Of a DNA stretch of 14,236 nucleotides, positions 7,170 through 12,767 are shown piece after piece (within the stretch, counting starts at the first letter, position 1; each line of letters begins with the position of its first letter). This DNA is from CAXTSE01 sp035554115 (lineage in GTDB: Bacteria > Actinomycetota > Actinomycetes > Actinomycetales > Microbacteriaceae): contig DATMIW010000034.1 of the NCBI GenBank assembly GCA_035554115.1, positions 1 to 14,236 of the forward strand. Direction: 5' to 3'. The position numbers were made by a program, and so were the translations under genes. The notes under the pieces were generated by a model. The model saw nothing but the letters and a program-made list of their open reading frames with translations, did no database searches and had not been told where the DNA came from.

Positions 7170-7246
7170 AGAGCCAGAATCGCCTCCGCCGCGGGCTTCG
7201 AGTCCAGCTGCATCATCGGTTTGGCTTCCACCTCGGAACAGTGGAA

Positions 7247-7252
7247 TATTCT
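7247..7252 (+). promoter_or_regulatory. Possible -10 box of the abiF-associated RNA
   Basis: TATTCT (TANNNT form) just before the first stem at 7257-7285. TTGGCT at 7221-7226 could be a -35 box but the 20-bp spacer is long. Tentative. Confidence 0.3.
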
Positions 7253-7332
7253 CACCGCAAGGGTACCTCGACGTGGTAGCCTTGCTGCATAAACACCAGC
7301 CCCTCTGCCTTCGGGTACGGGCTGGTTTTCTT
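7253..7332 (+). ncRNA. Structured small RNA upstream of abiF (abiF-RNA-like)
   Basis: Two stable hairpins in the 200-bp gap between the tRNA and the abi gene. Hairpin 1: GCAAGG (7257-7262) pairs with CCTTGC (7280-7285); after a G/G mismatch, TACC (7264-7267) pairs with GGTA (7275-7278) around a 7-nt loop. Hairpin 2: ACCAGCCC (7295-7302) pairs perfectly with GGGCTGGT (7319-7326); inside it TGCC/GGTA closes a UUCG tetraloop at 7310-7313, and TTTTCTT follows. This is an intrinsic terminator that ends just before the abiF ribosome binding site, which fits an independent short transcript. A conserved RNA called abiF RNA was described upstream of Abi_2 genes in comparative-genomics work; I recall this but did not check it. 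The RNA probably neutralises or controls the neighbouring protein. Confidence 0.6.
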
Positions 7333-7349
7333 ATGTAGCGAGGTAGCCG

Positions 7350-8327
7350 GTGGAGTACGACAAGCCCCACCTCGTGCTGTCGCAGCAGGTCGAGAAGCTC
7401 GCTAGCAACGGGCTTCAGATCTTGGATCGAGACCGGGCAGCGAGGTTCCTCGAGACCGTCGGCTACTATCGAGTGAGCGCGTACGCATACCCGTTCCGTG
7501 AGCTTCTCGGGGAAGGTGACCCGCGAGACACATCCGTCCAGTTTCGAAGCAACGTGTTTATTGCGGGAGCACAGTTCGCCTGGATCGAAGACATGTGGCG
7601 CTTCGACAAGGATCTACGACTGCTGGTCTTGGATGCCATCGAGACTGTCGAGATTGCCCTGCGTTCCAAGGTTGGTTACCACCTCGGACGCCGCCACAAG
7701 TTCGGACACCTTGAGGTCGAGAATCTTGATCCAGAACGCACGAGTCTGCCCGATACCGATGAGCCGGAACGATCGACGTTCGAGGTGTGGCTTGAGCGCT
7801 ATGTCGAGCATCAACAACGGGCCGCGAAGTCCGAGGACTTCATCAAGCATTACGTGCAGAAGTACGACAGCAGGCTGCCTGTCTGGGTTGCCACCGAAAT
7901 CATGGAATTTGGGCAGCTTGTTCGTCTGTTCGGGTTCATGGCTGACGGCGATCGGTCACGTGCCTCTGTTGAGTTGGGCGACGTGTCGGGTGCGGTTCTC
8001 GTTCGTTGGATGAAGGTGGCGAACTATCTGCGCAACGTGTCGGCACACCATGCGCGCCTATGGAATCGGAGCCTTACGTACAAGATTGGCCGGATTCCAG
8101 ACAACGCGCCTCTCCTGCTCCACCTGAACGATGAGCCTGACCGTAAGAGTCGCGTCTATGGCATGTGTGCGATCCTCGCTCAGTTGACATCTGTTATCCG
8201 CCCCGAGGACAGATGGAGTGCGCGCTTGGTCGACCTACTCGATAGCTTTCCGACTGCGCCGCCGGTTTCTCCCGAGACCCACATGGGGTTCCCCACGGGA
8301 TGGCGGCAACTCGCGATCTGGGCGTAG
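7350..8327 (+). CDS. abiF: Abi_2/AbiF-family abortive-infection protein with HEPN-like motif
   Basis: Member of the Abi_2 family (AbiD/AbiF of lactococcal plasmids), proteins that stop phage growth at the cost of the cell. 325 residues, within the family's 300-350 range. N-terminal signatures: GYYRVSAYAYPFR (38-50), DMWRFDKDLRLLVLDAIETVEIALRSKVGYHL (81-112 region; key Trp83, Asp86, Arg90, Glu101, Arg105, His111). C-terminal YLRNVSAHHARLWNR holds R-x4-H (Arg228 to His233), the pattern of HEPN ribonucleases, so an RNA-cutting toxin activity is likely but not shown. GTG start at 7350 is preceded by GCGAGG with 6-nt spacing. It lies directly after a structured RNA with its own terminator and near tRNA-Ser(GCU). 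Base composition is visibly less GC-rich than the neighbours, which fits transfer. Regulation is probably by the upstream RNA. Confidence 0.88.
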   Translation: MEYDKPHLVLSQQVEKLASNGLQILDRDRAARFLETVGYYRVSAYAYPFRELLGEGDPRDTSVQFRSNVFIAGAQFAWIEDMWRFDKDLRLLVLDAIETVEIALRSKVGYHLGRRHKFGHLEVENLDPERTSLPDTDEPERSTFEVWLERYVEHQQRAAKSEDFIKHYVQKYDSRLPVWVATEIMEFGQLVRLFGFMADGDRSRASVELGDVSGAVLVRWMKVANYLRNVSAHHARLWNRSLTYKIGRIPDNAPLLLHLNDEPDRKSRVYGMCAILAQLTSVIRPEDRWSARLVDLLDSFPTAPPVSPETHMGFPTGWRQLAIWA

Positions 8328-8731
8328 TGCTTCGGACAGTTGCGCCTCGACCGCCTTGTAACCGATACTCGTCTCGACAGCACGCTCGCATAAGCGAGTT
8401 TCCGGGTTTGGCCTATCAGGGTTCAGCTCAGGCGTCGGTCGTCGATAGAGGCGAAGCGCGTCCCCTGCATGAAGGGGTCGCTCGTGACCAACTGCTCCAA
8501 AGTTCCCTACTCTCGCTCATCGCCGCCAATCTTGCTCTTCGGGCGATTCAACGGAATGTCGCACCCGGCAAGACGGTTCCTGTGGCAGTTCATCCCTGCG
8601 TGCATTGCCACGCCCTTCACCTCACGTCGGATCGTCGTAGTCGCGGCAAGAAGTGGTCGAAGGTGGCGGTGAAGTCCCTCGGTTGAAGCGGCGCGGTTAC
8701 TTCGCGACTCGCATGAGGCCAGTTGGTTCAT
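8328..8731. other. Region without a convincing gene, downstream of abiF
   Basis: About 400 bp. Open frames exist (8300-8686 and 8469-8672 plus, 8507-8860 minus) but their composition is not protein-like, with no domain, no good ribosome binding site and biased Arg/Ser/Cys content. A short hairpin CTCGC-ATAA-GCGAG with TTT after it lies at 8385-8401. The rest may be decayed island DNA; I recognise nothing else in it. Confidence 0.5.
8385..8401 (+). terminator. Weak terminator candidate after abiF
   Basis: CTCGC (8385-8389) pairs with GCGAG (8394-8398) around ATAA, followed by TTT. It lies 58 bp after the abiF stop. Short stem and short T-run make it a weak candidate. Confidence 0.3.
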
Positions 8732-8760
8732 TTGACAGCATGTGGCACGTCCCTCATAGT
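8732..8760 (+). promoter_or_regulatory. Strong promoter with leaderless start
   Basis: Perfect -35 TTGACA (8732-8737), 17-bp spacer and -10 CATAGT (8755-8760, four of six). The predicted start point coincides with the ATG at 8768, 7 nt after the -10 box. It is the best sigma70-type match in the window. Confidence 0.6.
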
Positions 8761-8767
8761 CCGGGGC

Positions 8768-9126
8768 ATGTCTCAAGAGCTCATCGCAGCATTGCCAAAG
8801 ACCTGGATATATACAAGGAACTGCCAGAGGCTTCGAGTGTGAAATCGAACTTTCTGACACACATTGAGCGACGGGTTGAACAGTTGTCCGCCAACGACTC
8901 AGATGCGGACACCAGCACGAATGCCACGCGCTCTGGCAGCCAAATTGCTCTCGGCATCACGATTCTTATCCTGGCGATAGCACTCGGACTACTGGTTGTC
9001 CTCGGGGGCGGCTGGTGGTGGCTTGTATCTCCTGTTGTACTTTTCCTTCTCGCGCTTGGTGGTGTGGGTCTTGTCCTCTGTCTCAAGATGGCGCCTCGCG
9101 ATGAGAAAGGCAATTTGGTCAAGTAG
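8768..9126 (+). CDS. Unrecognised two-helix membrane protein, apparently frameshifted
   Basis: I do not recognise the family. The ATG at 8768 lies exactly where a strong promoter would start transcription; its frame reads MSQELIAALPKTW and stops at 8842 after 24 codons. A second frame, open from 8653 to 9126, becomes protein-like near 8797 with KDLDIYKELPEASSVKSNF, then an amphipathic stretch THIERRVEQL, an Asp/Ser/Thr linker and two hydrophobic helices (about 8947-9003 and 9013-9087) with a Trp-rich turn GGGWWWL between, ending MAPRDEKGNLVK. One extra base near 8795 would join the frames. Otherwise the second product may start at GTG 8839, which overlaps the first stop as GTGA and suggests translational coupling; that form has 95 residues. 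Small proteins of this topology are common next to toxins, but no role can be assigned. Confidence 0.5.
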
Positions 9127-9199
9127 GCGTCATTGCTGGGTGTCCGTAGCTGGCCGGACTATCTTGGTTACTTGCTCCCCAGCCGTGTTATTCCAACGC

Positions 9200-9231
9200 T
9201 CCCTCAACGTGGCCGCATAAAATCCCTGGTC
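9200..9231 (+). repeat. Candidate right attachment site (degenerate tRNA-Ser 3' end)
   Basis: Direct, degenerate copy of 7139-7169: TCCCTC, then CGT after two extra bases, CCGCA, TAAAATCCCTG uninterrupted, then one substitution and TC. The exact 11-bp block TAAAATCCCTG plus the preceding CCGCA is the strongest part. It lies 2.06 kb from the left copy. Confidence 0.45.
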
Positions 9232-9235
9232 GAAA

Positions 9236-9646
9236 GTGTTCCCAGATGCCAGCGACGGTCGGGTGACCGAATACGCACAGGTGCCGATAATCACGTCGAT
9301 CTCTCCGATGAGTGGCCCCGCAGGCACGATCGTCACGGTCAACGGCTCGGGCCTGGCTGGTGCGACTCTTGCGTTCAACGGCGTCGCGGCGGTGGGCGTG
9401 ACCAGCACTGGTGTCCGCGTTATCGGGACGGCGCCGACGAATGCACTTGGAGCAGCCGACGTCACTGCCACGACGGGACTCGGCACCGCAACCCGCATCG
9501 GGGGTTTCACGTACACGTCCATTGCAGCAGCTGGGCCCACCCTGCCGGTGACGGGCCAGGACGGCCGCCTGCTGCTATTGGCACTGCTCGGCGTAGGCCT
9601 CATCAGCGCTGGCGTGGCGTTGGTTGCGGGGCATGGAATCTCCTGA
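9236..9646 (+). CDS. TIG-domain surface protein with LPVTG anchor, probably 5'-truncated
   Basis: 136 codons. Residues 17-94 form one IPT/TIG domain (PIITSISPMSGPAGTIVTV, then VIGTAPTNALGAADVTA and FTYT), an immunoglobulin-like fold found in surface proteins. LPVTG at 103-107 is a class A-like sortase signal, followed by a hydrophobic segment (111-131). The tail AGHGIS lacks the usual positive charges, so anchoring may be poor. There is no signal peptide, and the frame is closed by a stop at 9218 inside the candidate right attachment repeat. The likely reading is the C-terminal relic of a larger secreted wall protein cut off at the island edge. GTG 9236 is only the first possible start and has no good ribosome binding site. 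It converges with the next gene, 5 bp apart. Confidence 0.6.
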   Translation: MFPDASDGRVTEYAQVPIITSISPMSGPAGTIVTVNGSGLAGATLAFNGVAAVGVTSTGVRVIGTAPTNALGAADVTATTGLGTATRIGGFTYTSIAAAGPTLPVTGQDGRLLLLALLGVGLISAGVALVAGHGIS

Positions 9647-9651
9647 GAGGG

Positions 9652-10026
9652 TCAGAAGGTCTCGACCCACTTCGCACGCCACTCGGGCGGGTCGAACGCA
9701 TCGCTCCAGTACGCGGTCTCTTTGGCGATCTTGCCGTCGCGGAACTCGAAGATGAACACCGTCTCGTAGCTGGGCCCGGCGTAGTCCAGTGTCGCCTCCG
9801 CGACGACGATGTCGCCAGAGCTGATCATGCGGCGCGGGGTGATCGTCGGCAACTGTGGGAACGAGCCGTAGATTGCTCGGCGGTTCTCGGCACCGCGGAC
9901 TCGCTCGCGAGACTGCGGCCAGTCCATGGTGGCGTCGTCATGGAACAACTCGTCCATGACCTCGATCTGCCGATCATTGATGCAGGCGATCAGCCGTTCG
10001 ATCTGCGCTTCGTTGTGCCTGGACAT
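9652..10026 (-). CDS. SnoaL-like / NTF2-fold protein
   Basis: 124 residues with the pattern of the SnoaL/NTF2 superfamily: N-terminal helices (EAQIERLIACINDRQIEVM), then FHDDATMDWPQS, an RRAIY helix, and curved sheet strands ending in ETVFIFEFRDGKIAKETAYWSD, the family's typical last strands around a ligand cavity. Members are small cytosolic enzymes or binding proteins acting on polyketides, terpenoid epoxides or unknown ligands; the substrate is not predictable here. The ATG at 10026 is chosen over 10056 because AGGAGG lies 5 nt before it on the minus strand. The gene stands alone: its 3' end faces the TIG fragment and 169 bp without a gene lie upstream. Confidence 0.85.
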   Translation of the reverse strand: MSRHNEAQIERLIACINDRQIEVMDELFHDDATMDWPQSRERVRGAENRRAIYGSFPQLPTITPRRMISSGDIVVAEATLDYAGPSYETVFIFEFRDGKIAKETAYWSDAFDPPEWRAKWVETF

Positions 10027-10175
10027 CGGACCTCCTCGAGGTCGGGTGGCGCTCACGCTACCACCTCCGAATCCAGAGCGGCACCCGCGCCGAGCTGCGA
10101 CGTCTCGCCGTTGCGTGACGGTGCCGTCGGAGTCGCAGAGCAGTGCCAGTGCGACCTTCCCCCAGACCGGGAGGT

Positions 10176-10191
10176 CGTCGGTCTACCGACG
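10176..10191 (-). terminator. Hairpin after the DUF7882-like gene
   Basis: CGTCGG pairs with CCGACG around a TCTA loop, starting 4 nt past the stop codon on the minus strand. No T-tract follows, so termination is uncertain. Confidence 0.3.
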
Positions 10192-10195
10192 TCGA

Positions 10196-10537
10196 CTAGG
10201 CCGCGGTTTCCGGGATGCGGATCTGTCCGGTCTCGGGGTCGTGTTCGCCGATGTGGCCTAATTCGAGGCCTCGAGATTTCATCGAGTCGAGGCTGAGCAC
10301 GTCGAGGAGTCGTTGATCGGTCGCAGACGGTGCGGACTCCTCGAACTCGAAGTGCATGTCGGCTTCACGGTGGATCCACACGGAATGACGGCCCGGTGTC
10401 TCTGGGGGGTTACGCCAGGAAAGCAAGAAAGGTTCGTTGCGTCGCAGCTTGGCGACAACGAGAAGTTTGATGTGGTGGAGCAGGTGATCCTCGATATCAA
10501 TCACCAAACCCTGTCCGCCCAGGTGAAGTGCTCCCAT
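10196..10537 (-). CDS. DUF7882-like small protein
   Basis: 113 residues from ATG 10537. The sequence resembles a small protein family (DUF7882) that I recall from Microbacteriaceae: N-terminal MGALHLGGQG, then the helical stretch HLLHHIKLLVVAKLRRNEPFLLSW, a basic strand SVWIHREADMHFEFE, and a C-terminal tail ending in a short acidic/Pro segment. The function is unknown; some database entries label relatives as DNA ligase-like, which the length does not support. The frame could also begin at TTG 10549, which has AAGGA about 3 nt upstream, whereas the ATG has it 14 nt upstream. ATG is preferred because it matches the family N-terminus. A long hairpin separates it from hsp20, so it probably has its own promoter. 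Confidence 0.75.
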   Translation of the reverse strand: MGALHLGGQGLVIDIEDHLLHHIKLLVVAKLRRNEPFLLSWRNPPETPGRHSVWIHREADMHFEFEESAPSATDQRLLDVLSLDSMKSRGLELGHIGEHDPETGQIRIPETAA

Positions 10538-10579
10538 GGCTGTCTGCAACGTCCTTTCCTTGGTAAATTTCCGTGCGGT

Positions 10580-10620
10580 AGCTCGGGACCCTCGGGCAGA
10601 TGCCTCGAGGGTCCCGAGCT
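10580..10620 (-). terminator. Long perfect hairpin behind hsp20
   Basis: AGCTCGGGACCCTCG (10580-10594) pairs over all 15 bases with 10606-10620; GGC/GCC extends the stem past one bulged base to an AGAT loop. It begins 4 nt after the hsp20 stop. No T-tract follows on the minus strand, but the stem is the most stable in the window, so it probably ends hsp20 transcription or protects its 3' end. Confidence 0.6.
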
Positions 10621-10624
10621 TTGT

Positions 10625-11050
10625 CTAGGTGGCCGACACCTCTTTGCGGGCGTCAGTGGATGCGATCCGAATCTTGCGGGGTTTCGCGCGTTCGGCCATC
10701 GGCACGATCACTGAGAGCACACCGTGCTCGTAGTTGGCCGTGATCTTGTCGACATCGACGCCATCGCCCAGCGTGAACTGCCGCATGTAGCTCCCGGAAG
10801 GGCGCTCATGAGCCAGCCACTTCACATGCTCGCTCGAGGGGGCGAGCCGCTCCGCGCGAATCGTCAGCAACTGGCCATCGACGTCGAGGTCGACCGAGTC
10901 CGGGTCGATACCCGGCAGGTCGGCGCTGAGGACGTACTGATCACCGTCGCGGAACAGATCCACGGGCATCAGGCGAGGAGCTCGAGCGGTGTCGAACACG
11001 CTGGACGCGAGGCGGTCGAACTGGCTCACAACATCGAACGGATTGGACAT
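10625..11050 (-). CDS. hsp20: Small heat-shock protein, Hsp20/alpha-crystallin family
   Basis: ATP-independent chaperone that holds unfolding proteins in the cytosol as large oligomers. 141 residues, the usual size. The alpha-crystallin domain spans about 29-120: PVDLFRDGDQYVLSADLPGI (29-48), then VDGQLLTIRAER and the hallmark ANYEHGVLSVIVP (105-117). The C-terminal tail carries I-R-I (127-129), the I-x-I motif that docks into neighbouring subunits. The ATG at 11050 has AAAGGAG 7 nt upstream. A CIRCE operator overlaps the promoter, so HrcA should repress it, and a hairpin of 11 bp sits in the leader. It lies alone between a divergent MFS gene and a strong downstream hairpin. Confidence 0.95.
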   Translation of the reverse strand: MSNPFDVVSQFDRLASSVFDTARAPRLMPVDLFRDGDQYVLSADLPGIDPDSVDLDVDGQLLTIRAERLAPSSEHVKWLAHERPSGSYMRQFTLGDGVDVDKITANYEHGVLSVIVPMAERAKPRKIRIASTDARKEVSAT

Positions 11051-11076
11051 GATCTATCTCCTTTCGTCACCGAATG

Positions 11077-11106
11077 ATGGGTCGCACAAGGGCCCGTGCG
11101 ACCCAT
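11077..11106 (-). promoter_or_regulatory. 11-bp inverted repeat in the hsp20 leader
   Basis: ATGGGTCGCAC (11077-11087) is the exact reverse complement of GTGCGACCCAT (11096-11106), with an 8-nt spacer. It lies between CIRCE and the hsp20 ribosome binding site, so the mRNA leader would fold into a stable hairpin without covering the ribosome binding site. It may stabilise the mRNA, act as an RNA thermometer part, or be a second DNA operator. Confidence 0.55.
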
Positions 11107-11113
11107 ATCTGTT

Positions 11114-11140
11114 TTAGCACTCTCGCCCCTAGAGTGCCAA
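11114..11140 (-). promoter_or_regulatory. CIRCE operator (HrcA site) with hsp20 promoter
   Basis: TTAGCACTC (11114-11122), 9 nt, GAGTGCCAA (11132-11140): one mismatch to the consensus TTAGCACTC-N9-GAGTGCTAA. On the minus strand TTGGCA at the far end can serve as -35 with TAAAAC as -10 (18-bp spacer), so HrcA would cover the promoter itself. Confidence 0.9.
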
Positions 11141-11250
11141 GTCCCAGCTCACCATGCGGAAGCCGCTGTAATTCGATTTCACGAAGGGCGTCTTGGTAAC
11201 CTGATTGCCTGCGTAGCCCTGCGGCTGCGGATGATCGTATGTGGCGGTAC
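11129..11250 (-). pseudogene. Possible C-terminal gene relic between hsp20 and the MFS gene
   Basis: On the minus strand the frame ending with TAG at 11129 reads ATYDHPQPQGYAGNQVTK followed by TPFVKSNYSGFRMVSWDLAL, with G/C-ending codons and balanced composition. There is no start codon for this part, and the frame upstream of it is antisense to the MFS leader. It looks like the tail of a lost protein; I do not recognise the family. Its stop lies inside the CIRCE element. Chance coding character is possible. Confidence 0.3.
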
Positions 11251-11272
11251 CGCACGGAGATCCGAGGTTTGA
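11231..11272 (+). CDS. Candidate leader peptide of the MFS gene
   Basis: 13-codon ORF MIVCGGTARRSEV. Its stop TGA (11270-11272) touches the first base of the stem (11273) that buries the MFS ribosome binding site. A ribosome paused here would hold that stem open, as in leader-controlled resistance genes. There is no clear ribosome binding site in front, so translation is unproven. Confidence 0.3.
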   Translation: MIVCGGTARRSEV

Positions 11273-11314
11273 AGCCTCCAGTTGCTCATTCCTTGAGAAG
11301 CCTGGAGGCTTTTT
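11273..11314 (+). promoter_or_regulatory. Hairpin burying the MFS ribosome binding site, with T-run
   Basis: AGCCTCCAG (11273-11281) pairs with CTGGAGGCT (11302-11310); the 3' arm contains GGAGG (11304-11308), the ribosome binding site of the ATG at 11316. A second small stem CTCA/TGAG lies in the loop. TTTT follows directly, so the same structure could act as an intrinsic terminator. GAGG at 11264-11267 can instead pair with CCTC at 11275-11278, giving an alternative fold that frees the binding site. Confidence 0.6.
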
Positions 11315-11315
11315 C

Positions 11316-12764
11316 ATGTCGACTCTGCGGAATTCTTCGATCCGGTGGTGGGCGCTCGCGATCCTCTCCCTCACCGAACTGGTGGTCGTGCTCGACACCA
11401 CGATCGTCACTATTGCCCTTCCGCAGGCGCAGATCGAAATCGGACTCACCGACGTGCAGCGCCAGTGGATCCTCACCGCCTATGCCCTCGCATTCGGATC
11501 CCTCCTCTTGCTTGGCGGGCGGATCGCCGACTACTGGGGCCGCAAGCGCACCTTCCTTGTTGGCATGGTGGGGTTCGGAATCGTCTCTGCCTGGGGTGGT
11601 CTCGCGCAGTCGGGAGGTGAGCTGATCATCGCGCGCGGCATTCAAGGCGTGTTCGGGGCGATGCTCGCGCCGGCCTCTCTGGCGATGGTGACCGTCATGT
11701 TCCCCCACGGCAAGGAGCGCAACATTGCCTTCGCCATCTTCGGAACCGTCGCCGGAAGTGGTGCCGCCATCGGTCTCGTGCTCGGGGGCGTGCTCACGGA
11801 ATTCGCCTCGTGGCGCTGGTGCCTGTTGGTCAATGTCTTCTTCGTCATCATCGGACTTATCGGTGGTGCACTCGTGCTGAAGGAGAGCAAGGCCGAGGGC
11901 GACAACCGCTACGACCTGTGGGGGGCCATCACAGTAACCCTTGGTCTTGTCTCACTGGTTTACGGATTTACGCGCGCCGAGCACGGCTGGGGCTCGATCG
12001 ACACGATCGGCTTCCTTGCCCTCGGCGCTGTCCTCCTGGCCGTGTTCATTCTGATGGAGTCGAAGGTCAGGCAGCCTCTGCTCCCGCTGCATATCATCGT
12101 CAATTCAGTTCGAGGAGGGACCTTTCTGATCCAGGCGGTCGCCGGCGCAATCATGGTCGGCTCGATTCTGTACCTCACCTTTTACTTCCAGATCGTGCTG
12201 AGCATGGGCCCGCTCATCTCCGGCCTGGCAAATGTCGCGATGACAGTTGTCGTCCTCGTCAGCACCCCGTTCGCAACCAGGGCTCTCGGTCGGTTCGGCC
12301 CGCGACCCCTCATGATTCTGGGCCCGCTGTTCTGCGCCGCCGGACTGTTCGCCTTCCTTGGCATCACCCCAGACGGCAACTACTTCACCCAGGTCCTTCC
12401 GGGTCTGGTTCTGCTCGGGATCGGGTTCGCCCTGTTGTTCGTGCCTTTGCAGAACCTTGCCCTGACCGGCATCGAGAGCAGGCATGCCGGTGTTGCCTCC
12501 GCCATTGCCAACTCGACCTTCAACATCGGTGGGGCGATCGGCCTGGCGGTATTCACCGCGCTGTATGCAAACGCGGAAATCGCCGCTCTCGACGGTGGAG
12601 CAGATCAGCACGCCGCCTTCACGGATGGATACATCACGGTGTTTATCGCGTCCGGCATCGCGATGGTGCTCGCCTCCCTTATCGCGACCTTCCTCATCCG
12701 GGGCACGAAAGAGGACCTCATGCCCTCCTGGGGCGATGAGGATGAGGCCGCCCACGCCCACTGA
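11316..12764 (+). CDS. MFS drug:H+ antiporter, DHA2 (EmrB/QacA) family
   Basis: Inner-membrane exporter with about 14 helices, expected to expel drugs or other amphipathic toxic compounds using the proton gradient. 482 residues, the normal size of the DHA2 family. Signatures: D1 LDTTIVTIALP (26-36) in helix 1, motif A GGRIADYWGRKRT (67-79) in the loop between helices 2 and 3, and motif C-like GTVAGSGAAIGLVLGG (143-158) of antiporters in helix 5. The C-terminus is a short acidic/His tail (SWGDEDEAAHAH). The ATG at 11316 has GGAGG 7 nt upstream. The frame continues open to GTG 11241, but that part is the leader hairpin. Expression is probably controlled by the leader described at 11231-11314. 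No regulator gene is adjacent. Substrate unknown. Confidence 0.92.
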   Translation: MSTLRNSSIRWWALAILSLTELVVVLDTTIVTIALPQAQIEIGLTDVQRQWILTAYALAFGSLLLLGGRIADYWGRKRTFLVGMVGFGIVSAWGGLAQSGGELIIARGIQGVFGAMLAPASLAMVTVMFPHGKERNIAFAIFGTVAGSGAAIGLVLGGVLTEFASWRWCLLVNVFFVIIGLIGGALVLKESKAEGDNRYDLWGAITVTLGLVSLVYGFTRAEHGWGSIDTIGFLALGAVLLAVFILMESKVRQPLLPLHIIVNSVRGGTFLIQAVAGAIMVGSILYLTFYFQIVLSMGPLISGLANVAMTVVVLVSTPFATRALGRFGPRPLMILGPLFCAAGLFAFLGITPDGNYFTQVLPGLVLLGIGFALLFVPLQNLALTGIESRHAGVASAIANSTFNIGGAIGLAVFTALYANAEIAALDGGADQHAAFTDGYITVFIASGIAMVLASLIATFLIRGTKEDLMPSWGDEDEAAHAH

Positions 12765-12767
12765 TGC

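Noticed and set aside
7156..7180. Rho-independent terminator of tRNA-Ser(GCU) starting with TAAAATCCCTG
   Set aside because: Actinobacterial tRNAs often have such a first arm, but no matching second arm follows here; it remains an alternative explanation for the repeat.
6653..7255. Minus-strand ORF of 200 codons across tRNA-Ser(GCU)
   Set aside because: It is antisense to the tRNA and to the LCP gene; the part TAETEGFEPSEPLR is the usual artefact of translating a tRNA.
8371..8389. Third copy of the GTCTCGACA.. dispersed repeat
   Set aside because: Only GTCTCGACAG is shared; the rest diverges, so chance is as likely.
8300..8686. Plus-strand ORF of 128 codons overlapping the abiF end
   Set aside because: No ribosome binding site, no protein-like pattern, and it overlaps coding abiF sequence in another frame.
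8507..8860. Minus-strand ORF of 117 codons
   Set aside because: Unusual composition with many Cys and Arg, no start signal, and antisense to the promoter and start of the membrane protein.
9130..9603. Minus-strand ORF of 157 codons
   Set aside because: Mostly the antisense of the TIG/LPVTG frame; the Thr/Pro/Val-rich composition is typical of a shadow. Its last 30 codons look more protein-like but have no start.
9659..9676. Another GGTCTCGAC repeat copy
   Set aside because: It is the coding end of the SnoaL-like gene (VETF stop) and does not continue into the repeat core.
11241..11315. In-frame N-terminal extension of the MFS protein from GTG 11241
   Set aside because: It translates the leader hairpin; DHA2 proteins start just before helix 1, and the ATG at 11316 has a good GGAGG.
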